From a bacterium 1xD8-48 (GTDB taxonomy: Bacteria > Bacillota > Clostridia > Lachnospirales > Lachnospiraceae), in assembly GCA_009917455.1 (NCBI GenBank), contig QZDS01000018.1:1-64000 (forward strand): a DNA stretch of 64,000 bases. Direction: 5' to 3'. Position 1 is the first letter of the stretch. Each line of letters starts with the position of its first letter. Below, piece by piece: positions 1 through 8,433 of the stretch. Position numbers and translations under genes: made by a program. The notes beneath the pieces are model-generated. The model saw only the letters and a program-made list of their open reading frames with translations, was not told the origin of the DNA and did no database searches.

Positions 1-149
1 AATCTATCATGGATTACTTTCCTACTAATATAATCTGCAAATCTAATGCTCTTTTAATCTGAAGAACAACAACAAGGGGCAGCACCCAAGTTTGCAGATT
101 TTCTGCTTATGCCGACTACGACGGAATCCCCCTCATTCATATATACTTG

Positions 150-1103
150 TTATTCTGATTTGCAATAATGCTGATGTAATTCGTATATTTTTTGCTGCAT
201 TAGTTTTATTAACTCCACTGGTTCTAACACAGTGGCATTATTTCCAAACGGCAATATATAATCAGCAACCCATTCTAAGGCAGCATGGTTTATTTCCATG
301 TCGATTATCCCGCCGCCTGTTGAAAATGTTTTCAATCCACTTGCAAGCAAACATTCACTTTCACAGCGTTTGACACCTATATCTGTCAGTTGGATTTTCA
401 TGTGGTAATCGTTTTTAACCTCTGTTTTTTCAAGATATTCTTGAATTGACGCAGGAATAGGGTATTTTCCTTTTGGATAGGGCTTTTCCTCTATGATTTC
501 TTTGATACGGTCAACCCGGAATACTCTGGTTTGATTTGCTGTTGTACAATAGGCGGGGCAATACCAAAGTCCATTCATGGCATATAAGCCGATAGGTATA
601 ATTGTGCGTGTGCTTTCAGAATATGTTGACGAGTACCGTATTGTTGCGGCATGGCTGTTTATGGCAACATGAAACATTGATTTAAGCAATGGCGAATCGC
701 AATGTCTGTCTGGAATCCAAAATACAACCTTGTTTTGAATCTGCGTGATACTGTTTTGCATTTCTAATGGCAGACAATTCAAAAATTTTTTCAGGACGGA
801 TATGGTTTCCTGTTCAAACGGCAGGTCACGGTAATATTGCAAAGCCTGACAGGCAAAGAAAATAGCTTTTGCTTCGCTTTCTGAAAAAGCAATAGGCGGC
901 AAAATGCGTTCTTTTAAGAGGTGATAGCCACCCGCCGCCCCGACTTCGGAGTAAAGAGGGAAGCCCGCCTGCTCCAATTCCCGCAAGTCACGCAGTATGG
1001 TTCTTTTTGATACAGAAAATTCATTTGCCAATTCGCCTGCTGTAAAATCCTTTTTTGCATTTATTGCTATCATCATTTCAATAAGCCGTTCTGCCTTTGA
1101 CAT
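150..1103 (-). CDS. WYL-domain (YafY/DeoR-type) transcriptional regulator
   Basis: A 317-residue regulator with an N-terminal winged helix-turn-helix of the HTH_11/DeoR type (about residues 5-60; the motif FSVSKRTILRDLRELEQ is clear) followed by a WYL ligand-sensing domain (about 135-220). The domain-defining stretch reads GLWYCPAYC rather than a strict W-Y-L. Length is normal for the family. The ATG at 1103 has AAAGGAG seven bases upstream. The promoter and a perfect 11-bp inverted repeat lie directly upstream, so autoregulation is likely. Family knowledge: such proteins are one-component repressors or activators that often control a neighbouring gene; here the divergent side carries gene fragments and a YciI-like gene. 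The effector cannot be told from sequence. Confidence 0.9.
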   Translation of the reverse strand: MSKAERLIEMMIAINAKKDFTAGELANEFSVSKRTILRDLRELEQAGFPLYSEVGAAGGYHLLKERILPPIAFSESEAKAIFFACQALQYYRDLPFEQETISVLKKFLNCLPLEMQNSITQIQNKVVFWIPDRHCDSPLLKSMFHVAINSHAATIRYSSTYSESTRTIIPIGLYAMNGLWYCPAYCTTANQTRVFRVDRIKEIIEEKPYPKGKYPIPASIQEYLEKTEVKNDYHMKIQLTDIGVKRCESECLLASGLKTFSTGGGIIDMEINHAALEWVADYILPFGNNATVLEPVELIKLMQQKIYELHQHYCKSE

Positions 1104-1119
1104 TTTTGAACTCCTTTCC

Positions 1120-1170
1120 GAATAGTGACATCCCTTGTCACTATTCTATGATAAACTATTTATGTTTCAA
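1120..1170 (-). promoter_or_regulatory. Promoter and palindromic operator of the WYL regulator
   Basis: Read on the minus strand, TTGAAA (1170-1165) and TAGAAT (1148-1143) are separated by 16 bp, a good vegetative promoter. Overlapping the -10 and the expected start point is a perfect inverted repeat: GAATAGTGACA (1120-1130), a 5-bp spacer, and TGTCACTATTC (1136-1146). Position and symmetry fit an operator bound by a dimer, most simply the regulator encoded immediately downstream. Confidence 0.75.
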
Positions 1171-1232
1171 ATTCAATATGGCATTAAATCGAAACTATGC
1201 ACGCTTCATGTGGGAGAAAGGGGGGATCATTT

Positions 1233-1415
1233 ATGCCTTGCAAAGAATCATATAAGGAACATATCGAATATACATTTAATGCCTTTTGCAGAGTAGTCAT
1301 ACGCTATGCGGCTATCAACGCATGGCGTGACAGGGACAACCGCAAGCCCACTTACATAAAGACCGTTTCAGGTGTAGGCTGGAAGTTTGCTTCGGGGAAG
1401 AGACAGACAGATTGC
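1233..1415 (+). pseudogene. Chimeric remnant: mobile-element sigma-like protein fused to an OmpR-type regulator tail
   Basis: From ATG 1233 the frame first reads YKEHIEYTFNAFCRVVIR and on to about AINAWRDRD. This resembles the N-terminus of the small sigma-70-like proteins found on Tn916-type integrative elements. At about 1340 it switches without a frame change to RKPTYIKTVSGVGWKF, the hallmark end of an OmpR/PhoB winged-helix DNA-binding domain. Neither parent is complete, so this looks like a deletion or recombination junction, not a gene. The frame runs on into the next gene (stop 1775), but that gene has its own ribosome site and start. Confidence 0.6.
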
Positions 1416-1475
1416 TATTGCCGGATAAATATAATAACCCCGGTGAACCCCATAGAATGTAAAGGAGAAAATCGT

Positions 1476-1775
1476 ATGGAAAAGTTGATGTACATGATGA
1501 TGATTGAGAAAAGCAAGACCTATAATAAAATGACAAAACAGGTAGTTATGGAACACGTTGAGAACATAAGAAAGCTTGACGATGAAGGAAAGCTGGAAAT
1601 CTGCGGTGTCTTTAAAGGCTATCCGGGAATGGCAGGTATGTATATCCTGAAAACGGAGAGCCGTGAAGAAGCGGAAGATATTTGCAAATCGGAACCGTTG
1701 GTTATGGGAGGATATGCAACCTGCAAATTAGTCGGTTTACAGATTGCAAACCGGGAAAATAATTACTTGCTGTAA
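1476..1775 (+). CDS. YciI-like (YCII domain) small protein
   Basis: A 99-residue protein, MEKLMYMMM..., resembling the ferredoxin-like alpha/beta fold of YCII/YciI family proteins, which are small soluble proteins of mostly unknown function sometimes linked to regulators or dehydrogenases. The start at 1476 is chosen because AAAGGAG sits seven bases upstream and the preceding in-frame residues belong to an unrelated fragment. The sequence has no membrane segment or signal peptide. Its position near the WYL regulator suggests possible control by it, but the fragment chimera lies between them. Confidence 0.65.
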   Translation: MEKLMYMMMIEKSKTYNKMTKQVVMEHVENIRKLDDEGKLEICGVFKGYPGMAGMYILKTESREEAEDICKSEPLVMGGYATCKLVGLQIANRENNYLL

Positions 1776-1890
1776 TTGCGGCAAGAAACAACAATGGGGA
1801 AACAGAATCCGGCTCACATGAAAACTGAATAATCGCCGCTACATGAAACGGCACACTGAAACAGGGAATCAAAAAAGATTTCCTGTTTAC

Positions 1891-2190
1891 AGCAGTTTGA
1901 AAGGGTATTTATCCGACAGCAGATTGACACTACCCTTGCGGAACGCCGATATGAGTTATACGCAAAGCAGAAACAGCTAAAACACGAAATCGAAACCTTG
2001 AAAGCCGAAGTCAGCGAATCCGACACAGAAGCAACCAATGTTTCCAGGCTGATTGCCGTCACCAAAAAATATACCCGCATTGACAAGCTAACGCCCGAAA
2101 TCTTAAATACCTTTGTGGATAAAATCGTAGTCCATGAATGCGGGAAAAAAGACGGGAATACGGAAAACGTACCAAACGTCAAGCCGCCTA
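1891..2190 (+). pseudogene. C-terminal fragment of a serine recombinase (DUF4368-type)
   Basis: The frame reads RQQIDTTLAERRYELYAKQK, then a coiled-coil-like stretch, and KKYTRIDKLTPEILNTFVDK followed by IVVHE. This is the typical C-terminal region of large serine recombinases of the TnpX type carrying a DUF4368 domain. No N-terminal catalytic serine domain is present upstream. Past about 2150 similarity stops and the frame runs into an unrelated inverted fragment. It is a dead remnant of an excised or decayed integrative element, consistent with the sigma-like fragment just upstream. Confidence 0.65.
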
Positions 2191-2217
2191 AATGTAGGCG
2201 TGGCAGGAGAAAATCTA

Positions 2218-2470
2218 TGCCACCTGCCGTGTTAATCAGCTTATCCAATGCAATCACATATCCAAAGCCCTTTTTGACAAACTGTGCGGCGTTGTAAATC
2301 AAATCATAGGTTGCAACAATATTGAGTTTGGAAATATCAGCCTTTAATCAATGGGACATTTCTGTATTGATTGAGGTTTGACGGGATACAATCAGGGGCT
2401 TATCCCGCAAATCCTCTGCACAGATTGTTTCCTTTTCTGCTAACGGACTGTCTTTTCGCATCAACATGCC
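2218..2470 (-). pseudogene. LysR-type regulator fragment with in-frame stop
   Basis: On the minus strand the region translates as MRKDSPLAEKETICAEDLRD, KPLIVSRQTSINTEMSH, a TGA stop, then LKADISKLNIVATYDLIYNA and FVKKGFGYVIALDKLINT. This is the co-inducer-binding domain of a LysR-family regulator. The TGA falls where related proteins have Trp (EMSxWL), so a single TGG-to-TGA change would explain it. Both ends are missing: it abuts the recombinase fragment on one side and has no HTH on the other. It is not related in position to the intact LysR gene at 2685. Confidence 0.7.
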
Positions 2471-2478
2471 CTATATTA

Positions 2479-2507
2479 TTGTGATTCAGTCGGGTGCGTG
2501 CTATAAT
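2479..2507 (+). promoter_or_regulatory. Possible promoter upstream of the LysR gene
   Basis: TTGTGA (2479-2484) and TATAAT (2502-2507) are separated by 17 bp. The intact LysR gene begins 178 bp downstream. A short inverted repeat, TTGATT-TAC-AATCAA (2635-2649), lies between them and could be a regulator site. The rest of 2508-2684 holds nothing I can identify. Confidence 0.4.
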
Positions 2508-2684
2508 TTCAATATTATTAAAAACGGCAAGCCGATATTTAGAGGATAAATTTATCATGGAAACAGTAATATTATGAAGGTTGTCCGCATATTTGGATGA
2601 AGCTATGACTGGATATGATATAGTCTAAAGTGAATTGATTTACAATCAAAATAGTAACAGTTCCTTACCTGGTTTGGAGGAAGT

Positions 2685-3584
2685 ATGACACTGCAGCAAT
2701 TAAAATATATGATAATCATTGCGGAAAGAGGTTCTATTACAGAAGCGGCAAAAGAATTGTATATTTCTCAGCCGAGTCTTTCCGGCGCCGTCAAAGAAGT
2801 GGAAAAGGAAGCTGGAATAACAATTTTCAGCCGATGCAGGGCGGGAGTGGCATTGACAAAGGAGGGAATGGAATTTTTAGGGTATGCAAGGCAGGTGGTT
2901 CAGCAGATGGAACTTCTGGAAGCAAAATATATTGATAAAAAGCCCGCGAAACAGAGATTTTGTGTTTCCACGCAGCACTACACCTTTACAACAAATGCGT
3001 TTGTAGAATTGATACAGCGTTTTGGACAGGAAAGATTTGAGTTTATACTGAATGAAACGCAGACACATCAGATTGTAGAAGATGTGCGGAACAGGTTCAG
3101 TGACTTGGGAATTCTTTATCTTTGTAACAGCAATGAAAATGTGCTGAGAAAGCTGTTTGAAGAATACAATTTGAATTTTTTTGAATTGTTTACCGCAACG
3201 CCCCATATTTTTATAAGTAAAGACCACCCGCTGGCAAAATGCACATCTGTCAGGCTGGATAATCTGAAGCCGTATCCCCGTCTTAGTTTTGTGCAGGGAA
3301 CGTATGAATCTTCTAATTTTTCAGAGGAGCTTTTCAGCAATGAACCTGCCGGGAGAAGTATCAAGGTGAGTGACCGTGCAGCTATTGTAAATCTAATGAT
3401 TGGGCTGGATGGTTATACGATTTCAAGTGGTATTTTCCCTAAATATCTGCAAGGAGAATCTATCGTTTCGATTCCTTTGGAGGAAGATGAGGTGATGCGT
3501 ATTGGATACATACTGAACAAGGATAAAGAGCTGTCGGAATTAGGAGAGATTTATGTTGAGGCTTTGAAGCAGTACAAAACATAA
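2685..3584 (+). CDS. LysR family transcriptional regulator
   Basis: A complete 299-residue LysR-type regulator. The N-terminal winged HTH (residues 1-60) reads GSITEAAKELYISQPSLSGA, the standard recognition region, and is followed by a periplasmic-binding-like effector domain (about 90-295). GGAGG precedes the ATG at the right distance. It lies 100 bp upstream of a LysE-type exporter on the same strand. LysR-LysE pairs are common and the regulator usually controls the exporter in response to an amino acid or analogue. Here they are co-directional rather than divergent, so the link is an inference. Confidence 0.9.
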   Translation: MTLQQLKYMIIIAERGSITEAAKELYISQPSLSGAVKEVEKEAGITIFSRCRAGVALTKEGMEFLGYARQVVQQMELLEAKYIDKKPAKQRFCVSTQHYTFTTNAFVELIQRFGQERFEFILNETQTHQIVEDVRNRFSDLGILYLCNSNENVLRKLFEEYNLNFFELFTATPHIFISKDHPLAKCTSVRLDNLKPYPRLSFVQGTYESSNFSEELFSNEPAGRSIKVSDRAAIVNLMIGLDGYTISSGIFPKYLQGESIVSIPLEEDEVMRIGYILNKDKELSELGEIYVEALKQYKT

Positions 3585-3685
3585 ATAAAACATAGGCTCG
3601 GCCTATGCAACAGCATATAAAACAGATATTACCTATTACATGACGTTCCGTGCTAAGATATAGAAACGGAAAGGAGGCATAAAAG

Positions 3686-4270
3686 ATGCCGGGTTATGTA
3701 TTAGGTAATTTTTTTATTTATTCTGTTATCAATGCTTTCACGCCGGGACCGGGAAATGTCCTGGCACTGAATACGGTAACGAACTATGGATACAAAAAAG
3801 GGAGACCGCTTTATTGGGGGATATTTGCAGGATATTATGTTGTGCAGATAATATGCGCTGTTTTTGTGTTTGGAGTAAGCACTTTTTTACCGGATGTGCC
3901 TGGTATTATGAAATACATAGGCGCTGCCTATATTCTGTGGCTGGCAGTCCATATTGCGTTAAGCAAACCAACTACAGACACTGTGGAAAAGTCAGCGTCA
4001 TTTCTAAAAGGATTTTTGCTGCAGTTTGTCAACGTGAAAATTTATTTGTTTGGAATTACTGCATTAACAGGATATATTACGGAATATAGCGCCTCATTAT
4101 GGGTTTTGCTTTTATTTGAGATTATTATAGCCACAATTGGAACGATTGCAACCCTTACCTGGATTGGTATGGGTGTCCTGATACAGAGGGCATACCAAAA
4201 ATATTACAGGGTAATTAACATTATTCTTGCATTAGTGTTATCAGAGTGTGTGTATAGCATGCTGAAATAG
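3686..4270 (+). CDS. LysE/RhtB family amino acid exporter
   Basis: A 194-residue membrane protein with about six hydrophobic segments and the LysE-type N-terminal signature NAFTPGPGNVLAL (about residues 16-28), which is well conserved in this exporter family. Family proteins export amino acids such as lysine, homoserine or threonine; the substrate is not predictable here. AAAGGAGG precedes the ATG. A small hairpin (CATAGGC/GCCTATG, about 3590-3606) lies in the gap after the LysR gene. The next gene starts 58 bp downstream on the same strand. Confidence 0.85.
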   Translation: MPGYVLGNFFIYSVINAFTPGPGNVLALNTVTNYGYKKGRPLYWGIFAGYYVVQIICAVFVFGVSTFLPDVPGIMKYIGAAYILWLAVHIALSKPTTDTVEKSASFLKGFLLQFVNVKIYLFGITALTGYITEYSASLWVLLLFEIIIATIGTIATLTWIGMGVLIQRAYQKYYRVINIILALVLSECVYSMLK

Positions 4271-4328
4271 GGAAAAGGTGTTACAAATAGATGTGCCATT
4301 TACTGTTTTTGAAAGGAAAAGTGAAGAG

Positions 4329-5318
4329 ATGAAGAAAATTCTTCTGGCGACTCCTACTATGCATACGGAGGAGCAGCAGTATATTCAGAAAGCATTTGAA
4401 ACAAACTGGATTTCGCCGTTAGGACCGAATGTAGATGAATTTGAGGATAAAGTGGCTGCTTATGTGGGAGCGCCTTCCTCCGCAGCGCTTTCATCCGGAA
4501 CGGCGGCACTGCATCTTTCGGTTATCTTAGCGGGGATTAAGGAGAATGATATTGTATTCGTTCCTTCCCTGACCTTTGCGGCAAGTGTGAATCCGATTCG
4601 GTACGAGAAGGCAACCCCTGTTTTTATTGATTCGGAGCGTGATACCTGGAATATGGATGCGGCGGAATCATTAGGTACGACATATAGAGGGAAAATGACA
4701 GGCACCTTCGGGGATTACGGAATTTACTCATTTAATGGAAATAAGATTATTACAACTTCGGGCGGAGGCATACTGGTGGCTAAACAGAAAAAAGATGTAG
4801 AGAAGGCCCGGTTCTTATCCAGACAGGCTCGTGATTCTGCCAGACATTATCAGCATTCCACAATCGGCTATAATTACAGGATGTCAAATGTTGTTGCCGG
4901 GATAGGATGCGGTCAGATGCAGCATTTGGAGGAACATATACAAAAGAAACACGAGATTTATAAAGCCTATAAAGACTCCTTTTCTGATATAAAAGAAATA
5001 GAAATGAATCCATTGAATAAGGAAGGTGTTGATAATAACTGGCTTTCCTGCATGACAATTTCCCCTGACAGCGTCGTGACACCTGCGCAGGTTATGGATG
5101 CTTTAGAAGCTGAGAATATTGAAACAAGGCCGATATGGAAGCCGATGCATTTGCAGCCCGTGTTTGAAGAATATGATTTTATTCAGACAGAGGATGGGAT
5201 AAGTGTAAGTGAAGATATTTTTAACAGAGGGCTTTGCCTGCCGAGTGATATTAAAAATACTAAAGAAGATATGGAACGCATTATAAAAGTTGTGAGGAAA
5301 CAGTTTGGGCGGCAGTAA
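4329..5318 (+). CDS. DegT/DnrJ/EryC1 (PglE-like) aminotransferase with internal deletion
   Basis: A PLP-dependent sugar aminotransferase of the DegT family; members transfer an amino group to nucleotide-keto sugars for surface glycans. It starts KKILLATPTMHTEEQQYI and keeps the PLP-lysine motif NGNKIITTSGGG (Lys139) and the DAAE aspartate (Asp110). However, VFIDSERDTWNM runs straight into DAAESLGTTY. In relatives roughly 45-60 residues lie between these, including the HLYG segment. The deletion is in frame, giving 329 residues instead of about 380-390, and would remove core strands, so the enzyme is probably inactive. ATG 4329 is chosen over GTG 4278 because family members begin there and AAAGGA lies upstream. 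Confidence 0.8.
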   Translation: MKKILLATPTMHTEEQQYIQKAFETNWISPLGPNVDEFEDKVAAYVGAPSSAALSSGTAALHLSVILAGIKENDIVFVPSLTFAASVNPIRYEKATPVFIDSERDTWNMDAAESLGTTYRGKMTGTFGDYGIYSFNGNKIITTSGGGILVAKQKKDVEKARFLSRQARDSARHYQHSTIGYNYRMSNVVAGIGCGQMQHLEEHIQKKHEIYKAYKDSFSDIKEIEMNPLNKEGVDNNWLSCMTISPDSVVTPAQVMDALEAENIETRPIWKPMHLQPVFEEYDFIQTEDGISVSEDIFNRGLCLPSDIKNTKEDMERIIKVVRKQFGRQ

Positions 5319-5344
5319 AATTACTGTTACTGACAGGATAGCAT

Positions 5345-5530
5345 ACAAAATCCATGCAGATAGAAAGTCGGCAGTCCTGTATGATTATCTGGATTCCGTT
5401 CATTGTTTTATGCCTGGCAAATACAGACAGCAGATCGTTCATGAATGCGGCTTTCCGTACAAAGGCGGATGTGGTTGATGCGGAGTTCATAAAGCAGGAT
5501 GAAAAACATGGAATCATCAAGCATAAAGGG
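5345..5530 (+). pseudogene. Remnant of phosphoserine aminotransferase (serC) C-terminal region
   Basis: Two frames together resemble the C-terminal part of SerC. One reads IHADRKSAVLYDYLDSVH, like the SerC stretch before the small domain. After a frame change near 5400-5420 the other reads DSRSFMNAAFRTKADVVDAE and FIKQDEKHGIIKHKG, resembling the SerC pattern ...RSxMNVxFR...LxxxFxxxAxxxGxxxLKG. The next expected element, HRSVGGMRASIYNA, is absent. No start site or catalytic domain is present. I infer a truncated, frameshifted remnant; the assignment is from memory of the family pattern. Confidence 0.5.
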
Positions 5531-5540
5531 GCATCTGTGC

Positions 5541-6740
5541 CTACAGAGGAATATTTCCCCTAAATATTTCTGACGCAATCACGGCGCTGGAACCTATGAG
5601 CGGCGCATCGCCTTGAAAGGTAGACCTGTAGACAGCCAGCTTGTCACGCTGAAGCGCGACAAGGCGGCTGTTTGTTTTATTCATAATAATTTTTTCCACA
5701 ATATCTGTGGGATAGCTGCAATCGTATCCGATGATAAGCATGGGGAAATCAAGGAGGTTTATGGTTGATATCAGAGCGATTGTCACATACTCCAAAAAGC
5801 TGTCCAGGACGTTTAGGGCAATGGGGTCGTTTTTGGCCGCAGCTTCCAGTATCTCCGCAAAACCGGGTTCCGTCTTTCTGCTTAAGGGCGATTTGGGAAA
5901 GTAGTGTGAAAGCTCCTGTATGCGCTGCCACATGGCAGTCTGGTTTGCATAAAGCTCCAGGCAGCCTCTGTTGCCGCATGGGCAGAGAGGGCCGTTAAAG
6001 TTTATGGAAACATGCCCGATTTCTCCGTTCTGCCCGGAAATATGGTTATAGATTTCACCGTTGATAACAAATCCCATACCGATACCGTTCATTATATGCA
6101 GGTAGGCAAAATGGCTGTTGCTCTTTCCGTATCCGTATAAGAGCTCCGACAATGCTCCGGCTGTGGCGTCGTTGATGAGAAGCGCCGGGACATTTGTATG
6201 CTTTTGTATCTCATCTATGATATTGAGATTTTTGATTTGATAAAAATTAGGCGGAGACAAAAGAGAGCCGGTTCTCACATTCAAGGGGCCGATGCTTGCG
6301 ACGCCGCAGGCCACAAAAGGCCTTGGAGATTTGGCCGCAAGGGAGTCAATCAGGCCCAATATGATGGCGATGAGCTCCTTTTCCGTCATATGTTCGGGAT
6401 AGCCGTGATGTACAGAATTAAGAATGCGTCCTGACAAATCTGCGCTGATGGCCTGACACACGCCGCGCTTAATAAGAATTCCGCAGATAAGAGGAGATGA
6501 AGGAGAGATGGTCAGCCCGGTAGGACGTCTGCCTTTACCATGGGGGGATATGCCGGAAATCTCGACTTCACTTACAATTCCCTGACTGATGAGCTCGCTT
6601 ACATAATTGCTTATGGTCATTTTCGACAATCCGGTCTTTTCCGAAAGCAGCACTCTTGATATAGGGCCTTTTGTGGCAATCATCTTTACAATCTGCATCC
6701 GCACAACATCCAGGCTTCTTCTGGCTCTTATATGTTCCAC
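5541..6740 (-). CDS. ROK family transcriptional repressor (NagC/XylR type)
   Basis: A 399-residue ROK repressor. It has an N-terminal winged HTH (GPISRVLLSEKTGLSKMTIS, roughly residues 25-45) and a sugar-kinase-like domain with the ROK zinc motif CPCGNRGCLE. Family knowledge: such repressors bind a sugar or sugar phosphate and release their operators. It is divergent from the glycoside importer at 6980 and surely regulates it. The GTG at 6740 is chosen because AAGGAG lies six bases upstream; a TTG at 6767 would only add nine residues and lacks a ribosome site. Confidence 0.9.
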   Translation of the reverse strand: MEHIRARRSLDVVRMQIVKMIATKGPISRVLLSEKTGLSKMTISNYVSELISQGIVSEVEISGISPHGKGRRPTGLTISPSSPLICGILIKRGVCQAISADLSGRILNSVHHGYPEHMTEKELIAIILGLIDSLAAKSPRPFVACGVASIGPLNVRTGSLLSPPNFYQIKNLNIIDEIQKHTNVPALLINDATAGALSELLYGYGKSNSHFAYLHIMNGIGMGFVINGEIYNHISGQNGEIGHVSINFNGPLCPCGNRGCLELYANQTAMWQRIQELSHYFPKSPLSRKTEPGFAEILEAAAKNDPIALNVLDSFLEYVTIALISTINLLDFPMLIIGYDCSYPTDIVEKIIMNKTNSRLVALQRDKLAVYRSTFQGDAPLIGSSAVIASEIFRGNIPL

Positions 6741-6794
6741 CGCGCTCTCCTTTCCAACAGATATCAAAGCTAATTAGTAAATTTTATGTCTTTA

Positions 6795-6822
6795 ATTATA
6801 ATATTTAATTTATTTATGTCAA
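6795..6822 (-). promoter_or_regulatory. Promoter of the ROK repressor
   Basis: On the minus strand TTGACA (6822-6817) and TATAAT (6800-6795) are separated by 16 bp, both matching consensus perfectly. The start codon is about 55 bp downstream of the -10. The leader contains the AT-rich stretch CTAATTAGTAAATTT (about 6770-6784), which partly mirrors AAATTTAATTGATTAA in the divergent promoter and may be a shared ROK operator half. Confidence 0.75.
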
Positions 6823-6890
6823 TAATAAGCGTGAAAAAACTGTAATTATTGGGGGAAATGACGGGATTTTTTGATATATATTAAATTTAA

Positions 6891-6919
6891 TTGATTAATC
6901 GTATCGGGGAACATACAAT
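6891..6919 (+). promoter_or_regulatory. Promoter of the glycoside importer operon with probable ROK operator
   Basis: TTGATT (6891-6896) and TACAAT (6914-6919) are separated by 17 bp. An AT-rich element, AAATTTAATTGATTAA (about 6883-6898), overlaps the -35 box, which is where a repressor would block polymerase. The binding-protein gene starts at 6980. Confidence 0.65.
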
Positions 6920-6979
6920 ATAAATTACAAAGACACAAGCAGAAAAGTATTATCAATACTCAAAGGAGGAAAAAGAAAG

Positions 6980-8386
6980 ATGATGAAAAAGAAAATTGCA
7001 GCAATATTGACCTGCGCAATGGTTCTTGCAGGCATTGCAGGATGCGGAAATTCTGCGGGCGGCGAACAGTCCGATGTACCGTTGGAATCAAAAACAGAAG
7101 ATGAGCAGAAAACAGAAACTGAAAATAAAGAAAACGCTGACAGCGGGGAAACAGCGGCTGCAAGCGAGGCATCGGACGGGGGCGAGCTGTCGGGAACTCT
7201 TGTATTCTGGAGCGGCGGCGACCTGAGCAACGAGACAGACCTTACGACGAAATGGATAAAAGAAACTGTGGATATGTTTGCGGAGATGCATCCAAATCTG
7301 AAGGTGGAGCAAACCTATGTCCCCGGCGGCGATTATCTCACGAAGATTACCACGGAAATTGCGGCGGATAATGCGCCGGATGTATTTCAGACATGGCTTT
7401 CAGGACGACTTGAGCCGTTTGTGACGGCAGGTCAGGTTATGCCCATAGAGCATATGCTGGAATCCTACCCGGGGACAGCGGCCATTATGAATGAAAAGGG
7501 ACTGAACCTGGGTACCTTTGATGGGAAGAAGTATGCGATTCCTCTTGTGGCAAGCGGGGAGATGGTATTTTATAATAAGAAGATTTTTGAGGAGAATGGT
7601 ATAAGCGTGCCGCAAACCTACGATGAGCTGCTGGAAATTGTGGACACCTTAAAGGGGAAGGGGATTACTCCCTGTAATCTGGGTATTTCCGACCCATGGC
7701 CTGGGACAATCCCGTATATGATGATTTTCAATCGCTTAAATGGTAATGATTTATATGAGTCGGTAGTATTAAACAAGGAAGCGGATTTCGCAAACGAGGG
7801 ATTTGTAAACGCCGGCAATAAGCTTCAGGAGCTTGTGAACAGTGGAATGTTTATTGAGACGATAGCGGCAATATCACAGGAAGAGGCTCAGCAGAAATTT
7901 ATGGCAGGAGATTCGGCAATGATAATAGACGGTTCATGGGCTGCACCCAATTATATAGCGGCTCTGGGTGATGATGTGGGAGTCTTTAATTTCCCTGAAA
8001 TAGAAGGCGGAAAAGGAAGCGCTGACGACTGGCTGATGAATTTTGACAATGCTTACGCTATCTCATCCAAAACGCAGAATGTAGAAGCGGCAGAGGCTCT
8101 GCTTGCCTTCATGTTCTCCGAGGAACGCCAGGCGGCATACGCGGAGACGGGCGCAATCATTGCATGCAGGAATGTTAACTATGACAAATCGAAGGTTCCT
8201 GCGCTTACAAGGGATATATCGGAAGCCTTTGAGAGCGCTGCCTACTCGATTATTCCCTGGGACAACCCGCTTGGAACGGATGTAGGCGCAGAACTTAACA
8301 ATACCACGCGTGCGGTAATCACCGGCGAAGACCCGCAGGAGGCTTTTGAAGCCTTGCAGGATTATGCGTTGGATGCGTGGGAATAG
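6980..8386 (+). CDS. ABC sugar importer, extracellular substrate-binding lipoprotein (family 1)
   Basis: A 468-residue lipoprotein: Met-Met-Lys-Lys-Lys, a hydrophobic stretch, and the lipobox LAGIAGC (Cys at about 22), then an acidic Ser/Glu/Ala-rich linker to about residue 70. The rest is a type-I extracellular binding fold of the MalE/UgpB kind, with GTLVFWSGGD at the first strand. It captures a sugar or oligosaccharide at the outer membrane face for the two permeases that follow. AGGAGG lies upstream of the ATG. With the GH2 enzyme behind it, the ligand is plausibly a mannose-containing oligosaccharide. Confidence 0.92.
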   Translation: MMKKKIAAILTCAMVLAGIAGCGNSAGGEQSDVPLESKTEDEQKTETENKENADSGETAAASEASDGGELSGTLVFWSGGDLSNETDLTTKWIKETVDMFAEMHPNLKVEQTYVPGGDYLTKITTEIAADNAPDVFQTWLSGRLEPFVTAGQVMPIEHMLESYPGTAAIMNEKGLNLGTFDGKKYAIPLVASGEMVFYNKKIFEENGISVPQTYDELLEIVDTLKGKGITPCNLGISDPWPGTIPYMMIFNRLNGNDLYESVVLNKEADFANEGFVNAGNKLQELVNSGMFIETIAAISQEEAQQKFMAGDSAMIIDGSWAAPNYIAALGDDVGVFNFPEIEGGKGSADDWLMNFDNAYAISSKTQNVEAAEALLAFMFSEERQAAYAETGAIIACRNVNYDKSKVPALTRDISEAFESAAYSIIPWDNPLGTDVGAELNNTTRAVITGEDPQEAFEALQDYALDAWE

Positions 8387-8433
8387 CAGACAGCTTGCAG
8401 GATTGGCATTGGAATCGGCAGGGAGCCATATGA

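Noticed and set aside
92..373. 93-codon forward frame at the left edge
   Set aside because: Mostly antisense to the WYL regulator and without any family signature; positions 1-149 otherwise show nothing I can support.
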